A stretch of DNA of 64,000 bases from Pyrenula massariospora (Eukaryota; Ascomycota; Eurotiomycetes; Pyrenulales; Pyrenulaceae), in NCBI GenBank assembly GCA_021030905.1, contig JAGFMI010000014.1:1054001-1118000 (forward strand). The letters run 5' to 3'. The position numbers and the translations under genes were made by a program. This document shows positions 11,801 to 24,747 of the stretch, piece after piece. The notes under the pieces were generated by a model. It saw only the letters and a list, made by a program, of their open reading frames with translations. It was not told where the DNA came from and ran no database searches. Each line of letters opens with the position of its first letter. The stretch's first letter is position 1.

Positions 11801-12297
11801 TTGGTGTAGCCAAGGATACGATTCGACTGAAACTTGTTGAGCACGTTCAGAAGTCGCCGTGCCGGTGGTGGAAGGATGCTGCGAGATTCCCAGTGTATGA
11901 GAGCTTGTTTCTTATCTCCGTCCCACCCAATTACTACGTCACCGAGGTGGATATCTTTGACCGATTGTGGCGCTGTATTCTTTCGGGGAATCCCACCGCC
12001 GATTCCCACTAAGAGCGTTGCTCTGAGACTAGGAAAACTTCGACACAGTGGATTAATAAGATGCGCCGCAGATATGAGACCGTTCTGCCGTAGAGGAAGA
12101 CTGGCTATCACGATGTTGTGGTTGTTGATGGAGCCACAGGTGTATATATTATCATCACCTGAAACGTCCAGGAACGGCGTCCGATGCTCCTCATCCAGCA
12201 TCAACCTCACAGCGGTAAGTTCAATCGCCAAGGGACAGATGAGTGCGACGGTATAATCTTGAACATGAAGTTGTCGTGTGTATCTCGTGCTCGGCAT
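8828..12297 (-). CDS. PNP-NACHT-ankyrin NLR-like protein with a frame break
   Basis: This belongs to the fungal NLR class linked to non-self recognition. Exon 1 (12297-11330) encodes a nucleoside-phosphorylase-like domain: DYTVALICPLAIELTAV near the start, VGIGGGIP, IHLGDVVIG, then EMEAAG and VIRGLSDYADSHKNDQW. A 58-nt intron (11329-11272, with TACTAAC as branch site) leads into LTKEEERCLQALWP and a NACHT domain with P-loop ADPGCGKSVLAR (GKS near residue 391) and Walker B ICIFDALDEC. The next family motif, KFLITSRPYAHL, lies in another frame. The shift falls between about 10735 and 10670, and I found no usable intron there. The remaining ~600 codons to 8828 are open and end in about nine ankyrin repeats. 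ATG at 12297 was chosen because the frame upstream has no ATG. It is probably a recently broken gene or a sequence error. Confidence 0.85.
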
Positions 12298-14286
12298 TTG
12301 AGAGCTTGTTGGATCGGTCGATGTCTCGACCAGGCAGGAAAAGGCGCCGAAGAACAGCAATCATGATCTGTCAACATCTGGCATTACAGCGTGAGATTTG
12401 ATAGAGCAACATTGAAAGAAGGAATCCCGAGAAGGAGACCGTCGATGGTTTCATGATAGATTGTAAAGGCGAAAAATCTTGGACCTAGTCTGTCACCATG
12501 TTTCTGTCGACGTGCAACTTTTGCGGCTGAAAGGCGAAGCAGGCACAGAGTACGAGAAAAAAGAAAATAGGGGAGGACGATACAAATGGTGTATGGGCAC
12601 TTACTTTCATTGGTAATTTAATTGCGGAGGACATACCGACAAATCAAACCTTGTCTGTTCGCAAGGCTGTCACTTGGAGTTTCATGAAAAATTGGAGCCT
12701 ATTGGCGGGGCGAAGCAGGGGCATCATGAAAGCCTAGCAGAAGGCGACAAATCTCGCAGATGAGGCGCTTACCACCTGGGATTGAGAGTTTTCCCGTCGC
12801 TGATAACATGTAACGATATTGGGATATCCTGTAGATAGACCTGTCGGGCCCCAGCCTAAATTCATGGATGAAGAGAGACGACATTCCGACAAGACGACGA
12901 CCATGAATTGACAGGGTTTGTAATTGGTATAGGGGAAGTCGTACTACCACTACTTGGGCCGTGCCGGCTTGGGAACAGTGTGGCTCTATTTGATTGGTCC
13001 AAAAAGAGAGTCCATTTCTGGCCTTTCATGGGATTTTCTAGGCTTTGCTCCTGCCTCGCCTCGGACCGAAGGACCAACTCCATCCCCACACGACTCGATT
13101 CGTGCCTCAACACTGGCACAGCAGTAAGCTATGGCCAACCTCGGCTCGAAAAACAATTAAAAGATTATCTAAAAGCGTCAAGTTTATTAAAAACAATCGT
13201 TTGAGTTCCAGGGCAGAGATTATTTCCTGCTTTCCAATCGCCAGGCACCGAAGTACTCCTATTTCCGAGGCCTCCAGCCGCAAGACCTCATCTTCCAAAC
13301 CTATAAGCATCACTTCAGCCTATACTAATAGAGATCCCTGAAATTGAAAGATAACTCCATAAGAACCTCTTCTCTGGCCCACCACGCCTATAACATTTAG
13401 GCATCCCCAGGACGTTGCCAACAGCAACACCTGCCACCTGCCCAGATTGTACAAACCCAGAAAAAGCAGAATCTTCCAGCCAGAACAGAACGGGAAATGG
13501 TCTTTGCAGTATCCCTGATCCTACCTTCTTTGAAACTATCAACACCACCCCCAATTCCCCAAAGTCCCCAACACCGCACCCGCTCCGCACCCGCCACCTC
13601 CGCCGCTACCGCCGCTGGTGGCGAGCCTGTAAGTGTGTGTCTAGTGTCTATACATAGGACCATTTCAGTCAGTCGGGCATTCGCCCTTACTACCATGGGC
13701 GGAAAGTGGATGCACGTAGAGATCTGAGGACGGTGGCTGTGCGTGTTAGCGTGTAGATAGGGCGGGGAGGAGGCGTGGATAGGGTGTGAGGCGTGCTATC
13801 GAAGAGAGGAGAGGTGGGCAGGTCGAAAGGGTTCAAGGTGATGTGACGTGAGAGGGGATGGTTTGATGAGGGGGGGTCTTTTTTATGGTGGTGGGAGATT
13901 AGAGGATCTTGAATAGCTTGCGGACGGTGTTATAATAGATTGGCCTTAACAGATTCTGCGAGAGAGGTAGGCGGAGTCACGAGACAAATTCTGCTTGTTC
14001 ATTGGAATGAGAGCAAGATGCTGATTATTAAAGCTGCCAAAACCCACGGGACAATAATCCCGCACTAGGCGGAAAAGGAAATCCACAACATGTACGCTGA
14101 CAATAAGTCTAGCCGTGTCAAGGAATGTAGGCCCGAAGGCAGCATGGAACATGTCTATGCCATACAGTAAAAGCAGAAAAATAAGGAAAATAAGTCAGAC
14201 ATATATCCCGCTGCCCGAAATACTCATACAGATCCTGGACATTGCTCCAAGAGTACACCTCGCAATGCTGCCGAATATATCAGAAG
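12298..14286. other. Long intergenic stretch, no gene supported
   Basis: About 2 kb upstream of the NLR. It contains several short overlapping frames in a C-rich (plus) region around 13400-13700, which look like compositional artefacts. A G-run lies near 13868. No element ends, no repeats and no RNA gene were recognised. Confidence 0.5.
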
Positions 14287-14730
14287 CTATTTCGCCGCCT
14301 CAGCAGCTGCAGCAGCCCCTTTCCGGGCCGCCTCGGCCTGAGCAGCCCTCTGACACGCCACGCATTTGCCAGGTATGGGCTCCAGAAGCTTGTCGTTCCC
14401 GATAAATCTGTCCAGCTCAGGCGGCTCTTCATCCGTCATTTTGTACTTCATGTTTGGTGGTTGATTTGGGTCGTTGGCCGATGGAGTCGTGTGCTTACAC
14501 CAAGAATGTCCCCATACATTTGCGTTCATACCGTCTCCATATCTATCTGCCTTTCCTTTCTCCGCCAATTGTGGCTTCTGCAGCTTCTGCTGTCGGAAGC
14601 ACTCACAGAACTTCTCCATATGGTCTTGTTTGAGAGGAAACTTGTGGTCGCAGGCCCGTACTACCCAGTGCCAGTAGACCTTACACTCTCGATTCGGTTG
14701 CTCCTCCCAAGGCGGAGGAAGATGAGGCAT
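14287..14730 (-). CDS. Small Cys-containing hypothetical protein
   Basis: Single exon, 147 residues. It starts MPHLPPPWEEQP and runs through ECKVYWHWVVRACDHKFPLK, a charged helical middle, and PIPGKCVACQ. It ends in an Ala-rich tail (RKGAAAAAEAAK). Cys residues lie at the N-terminal ECKVYW, RAC, FCEC, SWC and CVAC positions, so metal binding is possible. No family was recognised. Composition, the ATG and the clear stop favour it over the overlapping plus-strand frame. The repeat region at 14740-15000 lies just upstream. Confidence 0.55.
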   Translation of the reverse strand: MPHLPPPWEEQPNRECKVYWHWVVRACDHKFPLKQDHMEKFCECFRQQKLQKPQLAEKGKADRYGDGMNANVWGHSWCKHTTPSANDPNQPPNMKYKMTDEEPPELDRFIGNDKLLEPIPGKCVACQRAAQAEAARKGAAAAAEAAK

Positions 14731-14739
14731 GGTCTCTAC

Positions 14740-15000
14740 TGTGCAGATAGCTCTCAGCGTTCATTGTCGAGCTCATTGGGACTCTAGCGGCCGATACTTG
14801 CCTATTTGAGTCGGTGAGCTTGTCTCTGTACTCGATTTTCGACAGGTATATTCGTGCCAGGGGCCGGAGCTCTAGAGGGCTTTTCTCAGAGTCTATTATC
14901 GTACTTATTGGCGCTCTGGCGTGCAGTACCTGCCAATTTGGGGTCGCAAGTCTGTCTCTGTGCTCGTTTTTCGCTGTGATACTGTCAGAGATAACCATTC
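14740..15000 (-). repeat. Diverged 132-bp tandem repeat, possibly coding
   Basis: Two copies of a ~132-bp unit lie side by side. On the plus strand each contains a pair of recognisable blocks (...TTGTCTCTGTACTCG... and ...CTGTCTCTGTGCTCG...). Read on the minus strand, both copies stay open and give related 30-residue segments with a period of 44 residues (pattern K-x-E-[HY]-R-D-[RK]-L ... Q-V-x-x-A-R-[AV]-P-[IM]-S). Most differences between the copies are conservative, which hints at a translated past or present. No gene could be built around it. Confidence 0.55.
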
Positions 15001-15269
15001 CAGGCGGTGGTTGCTGGTACGCACCTTATACGTGCGTCAGGAGGCGCTATTGTCTCTGAAACGAGATATCGACGAGATTTCTGAGATATCAAGGCCCAAG
15101 AAGCTCAGGATACCAATTTATAGCCATGATGGTATGACTCCCGGTCTCACAGTCATCGCGGTCGTAGTGAATTGGCTCTGGCGTCCCGTCAGGTACTTCA
15201 AGTTCAGAAATTGAATGATGCGTCCAAGACATTCAATCCAAGCTGCAAGAGCCAGACACCCTCTGTGAC

Positions 15270-16138
15270 TCAAGAGAATGGTGAGACTGCTCGCTCTTGT
15301 TCAGCCACTGCCTGTTGTACAAGTGCTCGCTGTTGGGCTAAATATCGATCATATGCCCGTGGCCTGTCTGCATCGCATCGACAGTTAGGTAAACCTTTAA
15401 CGTCCGGCCAGGTACCTCCGCAATTATAGCAAAATTTCTGCCGACAGTGGCATCTAAAACGGTGTCAGTCAATGTTGGTTTCGATCACTGTTTTTCCGGA
15501 ACTTACGCTACGATAACGCATCCACCATCCTTTTCCACCAGTCTCTGGCAGTTTGGGCAGGTTGCCCATTTTTTCTTTTTAGCTAGCTTCTTCAGCAACT
15601 CGAGATTGACAATTTCCTCAAATTCCTTTGCAGGAGATATAAGAAGACAGCCGCCTTTCCAGTCGTGTTCTTTCGCCGATCGTTTGCAGGAACGACAGGT
15701 TGCCGCTTTGCATTTGCCGCAATATGCACCATGTCTCATCTTAAAGCAGCGCTTCGACTCCTTAGACAGAAATGCAGAGCATTGAGGATCCGAGCAGTAA
15801 GTCCTTTTCTCGGGTGGGATGGTGTATTCTTTAGCCCTTTCTTGATACTGCTCCACAAGGTCTGCTTTCAGAAAGCGAGCGATTGGCTGAAGGGCTGCCG
15901 GCTGGTTGCAACATCTAGCAGGAAAGTTGTGTTCAGTGAGTGCGAAACCAAATAGCGTACCAAGACATCCCCGGCACCAAGAATGGAGGCATGGAAGAAC
16001 GGCGAGGTCTTGGACAGGCGACATATTAAAGCACACCGCGCATTTGGCCTGTAGCGAAGGTGGATCTACTCCATAAAGAATTGCGGCATTTCTTGGACGT
16101 ATCAAACGACGTGCAACTCGAGACAAGGTATTGAGCAT
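15270..16138 (-). CDS. RBR (RING-IBR-RING) E3 ubiquitin ligase
   Basis: Exons 16138-15507 and 15453-15270 are joined by a 53-nt GTAAGT...TTTTAG intron, in phase, giving 271 residues. RING1 is CAVCFNMSPVQDLAVLPC, HSWCRGC and RCC. The IBR region has CSDPQCSAFL, CGKCKAATCRSCKR and H. RING2 is split by the intron: CPNCQRLVEKDGGC in exon 1 and CHCRQKFCYNCGG in exon 2, so the catalytic RING2 cysteine is present. A short helical tail (RYLAQQRALVQQAVAEQERA) ends the protein. It is small for an RBR ligase and has no N-terminal targeting domain. It resembles the gene at 2258-3211 in layout (FPARCC, intron in RING2), so the two are probably paralogues. Confidence 0.85.
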
Positions 16139-17606
16139 CTTCTTGGATAAGGTCGTGAGTATTTTGGACTCGAAATTTAATCTTTAGTCACCCTTGCAGG
16201 AAAGAGGTTCCTTGCATTTTGTTGAAAATTGTTAGGCCGCCTGGATGTTTAGTCGTAGAGAGCAAGGAATATAGCCAGACTGGAGATCAGAAGGAGCAGT
16301 GGTCTATCATAGATGCTCGCGCCAGATGAAATCACGACTGTCCAGGAAAGATTGAGCTATAGCATGCGGTAAGGCCTAGATTTACAAATTGAATAGCGGA
16401 TTAGTGGTAAAAGAAAAAGATCGAATTATGCTTCAAATAAGATCTAGGGCGTTCATAAGTCGAGCGACAACCGTAGAGATGGAAAAAGCCACCAGGCTAA
16501 GGTCTTGTCTTTCACCATTTGGCCAGCGGACTTTGCGTCCATGGTAGACTAGGTATTACTGGATTGGCCTGCTCTTTGGATGAAAGAATGTGCCGGCTTG
16601 GACATGTGCGGACAGAACTATCGTAGTTCCATAACATGTCGTAGATGGACGAATTCTTTCATTGGTGATCACACGATGGAGCCGGCCAGCCTGAGTCCGT
16701 TCCGATCCAGAATAACGGTAGAGCGGGGACACGAAGATAACCTACACAATGCGTCCATTTTCAAGTCCAATTCAGAAAATTGTTTTGGCACGTTGACTGG
16801 ATTCCGCTTCGGCCTCGTGGATACGGCGTGAATTTGCGGCTTTGTTGACCATGCCTTTAGGAAGCTTTGTAAGTGCGTTAGGTCGCATAGGTTAGGTCAG
16901 TCGCGAGGCACTGTTTGCCTTCCAACGACTCGCAGTGCAAAATGATTGCAGCCTGCTTGTTATCCTAGAGCTCTCAGAATGAACGTTTCTAGGCCTCACG
17001 TAGACTGCCCAGCTGTTCCGTGAGCCACGATCAAGCAGTCTAGTCAGCAGTCTTGTCAACCAAGTCGGATGCCTGCCCACAGCATGTCAGGCTCAAGCAA
17101 ATCCTATGGTTGAAGTGCTGCTGACCGAGTGCTCTCTGAAAGGGCGCAAACATGCTCATAATGACGCTCTACATCATCCCCGTCCTAAATCACAAGGCTG
17201 AAGATTTTCTTCCTCCGTGACCGTCACGTGTAAGCCTAACCCTTTCTGGGCTTATACCTCTTCCTACGCTGCAAAGGACCTTCGTCAAGCCGCTTTGAAT
17301 ATGACTCTCATGCCGATCCTAACCGCCCGAGATATCCCCTTTAGGCCGGGAGTTATGAGGCTTCCTACTAAAACTTTCATTCGCGAGGCGCCGAACCAGC
17401 GTATATACTGTTCTAGCAGCCACACATCACACCACCTTAAGAGGTTCAGGTCAACATTAACCAGGCCACAAGGACTTTGAGAAAGGACATGTTCGCTATA
17501 AAACATCAATTTTTCACAAGCCTCACATCAAGTATTCTATTCAAACAAATCCAGACCACAGCAACCCACCATTTCTCACCCAGAGTTCACACCCGCCAAT
17601 TTCACC
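16139..17606. other. Intergenic with a candidate TATA box
   Basis: No gene is supported over about 1.4 kb. Near its right end TATAAAA occurs at 17497-17503, about 104 nt before the ATG at 17607, and a C-rich leader follows, as is common in fungal 5' UTRs. Confidence 0.45.
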
Positions 17607-18305
17607 ATGTATACCTACACACTCTACCTCCCCACCACCCACAAAATGAAGGACTCCTTCTCAGAGATCCTCATCCAATTGAAAATACTACACGATCCTC
17701 CACCAACTCCGCCTCGTACAGACACAACCCACGCCCTGCACAAGCTGTCCACGATCCACATCCTCGACAACGCGGGCCCGTTTCTCGGCGGGAAATGTCG
17801 CTGTACAGAGAATCATAGCTGTCCGAATGACGACATCTTCGATCGCGTCGTCTGGGACGAGTCAGATTCGATATTTGCGTTGGCGGGGCAGAGTGCAGAG
17901 CCTAGATCTGAGTATTGTGGCCATGATGGCCGGTTAGTGGGTGTTGGGAAGAAGGAGAGTGGGGGTTCGAGGTACAGCCGGGAGGTCGATGAGAGGCACG
18001 AAGACGGCGGCGCAAAGAATAGGAATAGAGGGTTCAAAAACAATGGCGCTATGTCGGCAGGTGGATGCGAGGTGCAGGTGGAAGACGTACAACGGCGACA
18101 CGAAAGACATACATTTTTCAGTGCTGACTCCCAAGAGAATGGGGAGGGAAGCCTGAGGAAAAGGAATATCGTCATGCGGGAGGAAGAGCGCCAGGGTAGT
18201 AATCTGAGTCCGCACACAGACAAGAGTGAGAACACTAGAAAAGAACAGAAGAATGGATGGGCGGTGGAGAGATGGAGGGTAAGCCGGATGTGGAAGCATA
18301 AGTGA
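17607..18305 (+). CDS. Orphan hydrophilic protein
   Basis: Single exon, 232 residues, with ATG in a good context (TTCACCATG). The N-terminal third is ordered in appearance (MYTYTLYLPTTHKM, then ALHKLSTIHILDNAGPFLGG) and has three cysteines in KCRCTENHSC. The rest is highly charged and Gly/Arg/Glu-rich, so likely disordered. No domain was recognised. The opposite strand is also open but reads as low-complexity Ser/Pro/Leu. The TATA box and leader upstream favour this strand. Confidence 0.5.
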   Translation: MYTYTLYLPTTHKMKDSFSEILIQLKILHDPPPTPPRTDTTHALHKLSTIHILDNAGPFLGGKCRCTENHSCPNDDIFDRVVWDESDSIFALAGQSAEPRSEYCGHDGRLVGVGKKESGGSRYSREVDERHEDGGAKNRNRGFKNNGAMSAGGCEVQVEDVQRRHERHTFFSADSQENGEGSLRKRNIVMREEERQGSNLSPHTDKSENTRKEQKNGWAVERWRVSRMWKHK

Positions 18306-18469
18306 CTTGAAGAGTGTGGTAGGAATACACTTTGAATACAAGTGCACACAGCTCAAAATTAACATAATGCAAAGTCATCTCCGAATCAGGAAAGAAGATG
18401 TCGCTTTCCATCTCCATAGGCGTGAATATGTGAGTGACTAAGATCGTTCTTCCAGGATAAGATATGCCA

Positions 18470-20024
18470 CTACCGATCAACTTCACCGAACACCTGAAGT
18501 CTGTTAGCCGTGCGTTACCGACGGGAAATAGAGGCTTAACTCACCAAATCCATTGTGCCGATAATTGCCACAGCATCCGCCAGCAGATGTCCCCGAGCTA
18601 CGTGGTCCATACCTCCTAAATGAGCAAATCCTGGTGCCCGAATCTTGCACCTGTAGGGGCGCTCACTGCCATCGCTAACAACATATACACCCATCTCACC
18701 CTTTGGAGCTTCAATTGCGCTATAAGTCTCACCCGGCGGTACTGTATAGCCTTTGGTGAAAAGCAAGAAATGGTGGATCAGGGCTTCCATATTCTCTTTC
18801 ATGGCTGCTCTTGGCGGTGGCGAGATCTTGTAATCTTCAACTCGTACTGGCCCTGCAGGCATCTTGTTCAGGCACTGGTGAATGATGCGAAGGGATTGAC
18901 GAAACTCTTCCATTCGGCAGAGGTAGCGGTCGTAGCAATCGCCATTCACACCGACTGGGACATCGAATTCAACTTTGTCGTATGCATCATACGGCTGTGA
19001 TTTGCGAATATCCCATGGAACGCCACTGCCTCGTAGCATAACCCCAGAGAACGACAGATTTAGGGCGTCTGCGGCGGTAACCACGCCAACGCCTTTCGTC
19101 CGGCCGATCCAGATCCGATTGTCTGTCAGAAGCTCTTCCGTTTCATCGATACGATCGCCAAATTGGGTCGCCCATTGATAGATATCGTCCAACAGACCAA
19201 GGGGTAAATCCTGATGCACGCCACCCGGACGAACGTAGGCAGCATGGAGACGGGCGCCGGAGACACGTTCATAGAATTCCTAGTCATGCAATTTAATACG
19301 AAAGTCCAGATATGAAAAGATATTTATTGCCACTCACCATTAACTTCTCACGTTCCTCGAAACCCCACAAGAACGGCGTTAGCGCTCCAACGTCCATGGC
19401 ATGCGAAAGGACCGACATCAAATGGTTAAGAATTCTAGTAATCTCTCCAAACAGGGTCCTGATCCATTTCGCCCGTTCTGGAATCTCTATATTCAGCAAT
19501 TTTTCCACCGCCAACGAGAAACACTGTTCGTTCGTCATCATTGAGACGTAGTCTAGCCGATCGAAATATGGCAGAGCCTGAAGGTAGGTTTTGTACTCGA
19601 TCAATTTCTCCGTTCCTCGATGGAGGAGCCCAACGTGAGGATCTGCGCGAACAATCTCTTCACCGTTCAGCTCAAGGATCAGTCGCAGCACGCCATGTGC
19701 GGCCGGGTGTTGGGGACCAAAATTGACTGTGTAGTGCCTTATTTTGCGATCTTCCTCCTCCGGGGCATCTCCGAGCGACGAGTCTGGAGTCTTGTTCATG
19801 TATTGGCTGTCTGGATCAATGGGATGAGCGAACGACTCGTCCACCGGTATTATCTTCGTGCCATCATAGCCAGGAGCTGGCTCGGCTTTCCGAAGGGCGG
19901 TCGTCGATAATGGTCGGGCACGGCTCCACGATTTGTATATTGAGGTTGGCGTTGTGGAATTACCACGAAGGCAAAGCCGTTTCGGAGCATGTCTGCAGCA
20001 GATGCGGGCAAAAGGTGAAGCCAT
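18470..20024 (-). CDS. nuo-49: NADH:ubiquinone oxidoreductase 49-kDa subunit, mitochondrial
   Basis: This is the catalytic-core subunit of complex I that helps form the quinone site (NDUFS2/NuoD family). Exons: 20024-19338, 19279-18545, 18493-18470, with introns GTGAGT...CTAG and GTGAGT...TTCAG, all in phase. An Arg-rich, acid-free N-terminus ([20 protein letters not shown]) is a mitochondrial presequence. Family motifs run in order: [45 protein letters not shown], then [20 protein letters not shown] across the first intron, [12 protein letters not shown], and APKGEMGVY. The tiny last exon supplies the conserved ending VFGEVDR. The length is normal for the family. The identification is secure. 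Confidence 0.97.
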
Positions 20025-21182
20025 GACAGGTAAGAAGATGGGCTACAGCCCTTGAGAAGATGGAAAAAACCCCGGACACTTGATTCACTGGTCGCACAGG
20101 AAGAGGCAAATGTGTGTAGAGGTAGATGGTCGATGATGAATTGAAGATGTCTAGCGCTGTGTGCTGATTGGCAGGATCAACATAGAGCTCTCCAAACGAC
20201 GCCCCCACCACAGCGGCCCAGGGTCTTGCCCCGGCCACCATATTCAATGTTCCCGCTGCTGGATCCATGCCTCGAAGGATTTGAAACCAAAAATACACTG
20301 AACGAGCCCTGGGATCCCTGAGGAAGTGTCCAGCTCAGTGAGGACCCCATATTCTCTCTGTGGTTGGTGGGACGCGCAATGGATTATTGGTATCGTGGCC
20401 ATTGCATCTCTCTTTGTTTGCATCGAGCTAAAATGAAGTGATAAGAGCCTTAACGATCCTCACGCCCAGGGTGCCCAAGCGCCCAGCAGCATTCAAGATT
20501 AAGGACTCTGCGGCACCCCTACACAGAGCTTGAGAGCGGCAGGTTGCTACAAGGTTTAGCTGATGTTGGCCTCCCCCGCTGTCACTACTACTATAGTATT
20601 ACTACTGCTGCTGTTTGACTGTGCGCTGTGCTTCCCCGCCGTCAGCACCCAATCCCGCGCCAAGTTTCAGGTGCTCGGCTTCCTTACTAGTCCTGTAGTT
20701 GGGCAGCCCGTGTCTTGACCTGCGTGCGGCTCTTCGCAACATCCTCCTCCATCCCAGCGTTGTGAGACTGAGGTTATTACTTGACAGCACTCCCTCCAGC
20801 TATCCCTCAGCGGCGTCCCTTTTATCCCTTGACCATTTGCTTCTTCCGCCCGACTCTTCCTACGCCGCAACAACCTATCACCCGAACTGGCAAAGAGCGT
20901 CTCCTGCCCCGCAGCTCCCCTGCTGCCTTCCTGCTCAGCCTCAAGCCCGTGACACTCCTAGAAAGGCAGACGTCTGCGTGCTCCTGGTCAAGATGAGTTG
21001 TGAGCGCCACCTCTATTCTTTCTACTTTCCACCCTGTACTCTCTGCCTTTTGCGCGACATCTGAACGATAGCCTTGGACGGCTTGGGCGCATACCACTCC
21101 ATAGCTTGGAGTCTCGGGTCAAGAGCTCCACCACCGTCCTTCAACTGTTTTCCTAGCCTGTATTCCTTACACAAAGTCCACA
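20025..21182. other. Divergent intergenic region
   Basis: It lies between the start codons of the complex I subunit (minus) and the kinase gene (plus) and probably holds both promoters and the kinase 5' leader. Short C-rich frames in it have no family signature. Confidence 0.5.
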
Positions 21183-22694
<1,512 letters not shown>

Positions 22695-23286
22695 AAGTTT
22701 TTGGGATCGGAAACGTTACACGACAGTTTATGGAAAGGAATTAGAGGACGGTTTCTTCTCTTCATGCTGATACCCGGTGTCTTCTGGGGATAATGTTGGT
22801 TGAAGTGCCATTCTTGTGCGCTAACAAGTAATTTGCTCGGCCAGTCAAGAAATGTATTTGCTTCTGCCCACAAGCGTCCCCTCCACATAATCATCCGGAA
22901 TGGCACTTTGTGGTTACCAAATAGATAGACATGTGTAGATATCACGTGCTCAAGGGGTAATGGATACACGTGACCTTGGCCTGCCTCAGGCAGTTCGTGG
23001 CCCCGATCCCGCCGCCCTGACAGTGTTAACGCCCTCGCTTCAAGAGAATGCCTACCGACCTACTCCCCTCGACATACCGGAGCCTGAATGCCTGGTCTCG
23101 TTAGCTTGACAACAACCAAAGAGCTTTCATACCTCCTTATATCACGTCGCTAATGCTCATGTCGTGAGCCGGCCGTCTACTGAACTCCGCTTTAACTACC
23201 TGTATCACAAGCTCGATGTGAAACCCCTTGACACACAATCTGGTCCTCGCCCTACTTTTCGAAGTCCTCCCACATTCTGGTGCAAA
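22695..23286. other. Intergenic, upstream of the E2 gene
   Basis: 3' flank of the kinase and 5' flank of the E2 gene. It contains CACGTGA (near 22945), an E-box-like palindrome core. Nothing else was recognised. Confidence 0.4.
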
Positions 23287-23926
23287 ATGTTTGCGTCAAA
23301 AAGATTAGGAAAAGAGCTTCAGAAGATAAATCGTGGCCTGCCGCCTGGTATCGACCTCGTGAAGGCGGACGACCTACGGCAATGGCACATGGATATTAGA
23401 GTACTGGATTCGAATCCAATTTATAAGGACCAGATCTTTCGGTTACAGTTTGTCTTTTCAAACCAATATCCCATAGGCACGTTACACTCATAGACAGTCC
23501 TACTCGATTGTTTGCCTATTACAATTTTCCCATCATATTTGGGTCTGACAGCGTCTTTCATTTACAGAAGCCCCTGAAGTAACGTTCATCTACCTCCGCG
23601 ATCCACCACCAGATGAGCCGAACACGACAGCTAGACCTCCACCCACAGCACCGTCAGCGCCCAGCGAGAGCCGCGCCCCATTCCGACCCATCCCAATCCA
23701 CCCCCATATCTACTCTAACGGCTTCATCTGTCTCGATCTTCTTGGTTCGCAAGGATGGTCACCGGTTCAGAGCGTAGAATCGGTTTGCATGAGCCTGCAG
23801 AGTATGCTGACAGGGAATACCAAGAACGAGAAGCCGCCAGGGGACGAAGAGTTCGTACGGCAAAATGCCATAGCGGGAAAGAGACCGAAGGACATTGGGT
23901 GGTGGTATCACAACGACGGAGTCTGA
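23287..23926 (+). CDS. UBE2W-like ubiquitin-conjugating enzyme E2
   Basis: An E2 carries ubiquitin as a thioester. Exons 23287-23476 and 23568-23926 give 182 residues. The only phase-consistent junction uses a GC donor (ATAG|GCACGT) with a TTTACAG acceptor; it rebuilds the family motif NQYPIEAPEVTFIYL. The GT two bases further on leads straight to a stop. The active-site region reads HIYSNGFICLDLLGSQGWSP, with the catalytic Cys in FIC. The C-terminus GWWYHNDGV matches the UBE2W type (WWYHD), which ubiquitinates protein N-termini. A Pro-rich insertion (about 20 residues) after LRDPPPDEP is longer than usual. Confidence 0.9.
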
Positions 23927-24747
23927 ACGCCGTCGAAAAGCCGAGAAGCATTGGATGTGGCGATCTCGAAGCTCGATAGCGTTCGAGGAGGAGATGAATA
24001 GCATTGGTTGGCGCTGAAGATTCCCTGGGTTTCGATAAAGGTAGGAGGTCCTCTGGTTATATTGCGCAATTAGCGTGCATTTCACGACTTATATGACGTG
24101 TAGCGAGGGAAGAGTAATCCATGATCTCGTGGTGTGAATGAGACAGTGATGCCCTCATAGAGGCATGTGAAAGAAGACCATTCATTGGTGCCAAACAGCC
24201 CTTCCACCTTCCTATTGCAGACGTGACCATGAGCTCGTTAAACAGTGCTGTGGTGTACAGATTCTTCCCCTTGCTCTCTGCTTGTCCTGTCGCATGACTG
24301 GTTCGTTCCTTGAGTCTCTGCCTCTCATTCCGTTACATCAAAAGAAGAGGAGCCAGTTGTTTTTCTCAAAAGTTTGTCCTTCCCAATCAAACAGCGGTCA
24401 ACCCAGCAATCAGACTTGGGTCACACGTGCACCACCGATATCATGCTCTTATCGCAACCCTGGACATTCACCGAAACGCTCAATCTATAAGCGATAGGCA
24501 AGACGCGCTTCGTTTGGGGACCCCCTCGGATCAAGTCGGCGAGATTAGACTTACTTCCATTCACCAAGCAGCACCAGGTCTTGAAAGTGCGACTACGCAT
24601 AATTCCCATCTTAAATGCCCTTTACTTCCTGCTCTCAACGTCACATCCTGTAAACAATTCCCAATACATATATTGCTTCTAGTGGGGGGACTTCATCATC
24701 TTCAAGTTCCTATCCTGGGACCTACATTCGTCAAGCTTCATCGAATC
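23927..24747. other. Intergenic, leader of the OPT gene
   Basis: The frame of the transporter's first exon stays open upstream to about 24310, but the likely start is the ATG at 24748. No other gene is supported. Confidence 0.45.

Noticed and set aside
14242-14787. Plus-strand frame of 181 codons
   Set aside because: Overlaps the better minus-strand gene at 14287-14730 and reads as antisense composition.
17813-18365. Minus-strand frames opposite the orphan gene at 17607
   Set aside because: Low-complexity Ser/Pro/Leu composition; the plus-strand gene has a TATA box, a C-rich leader and a good ATG context.
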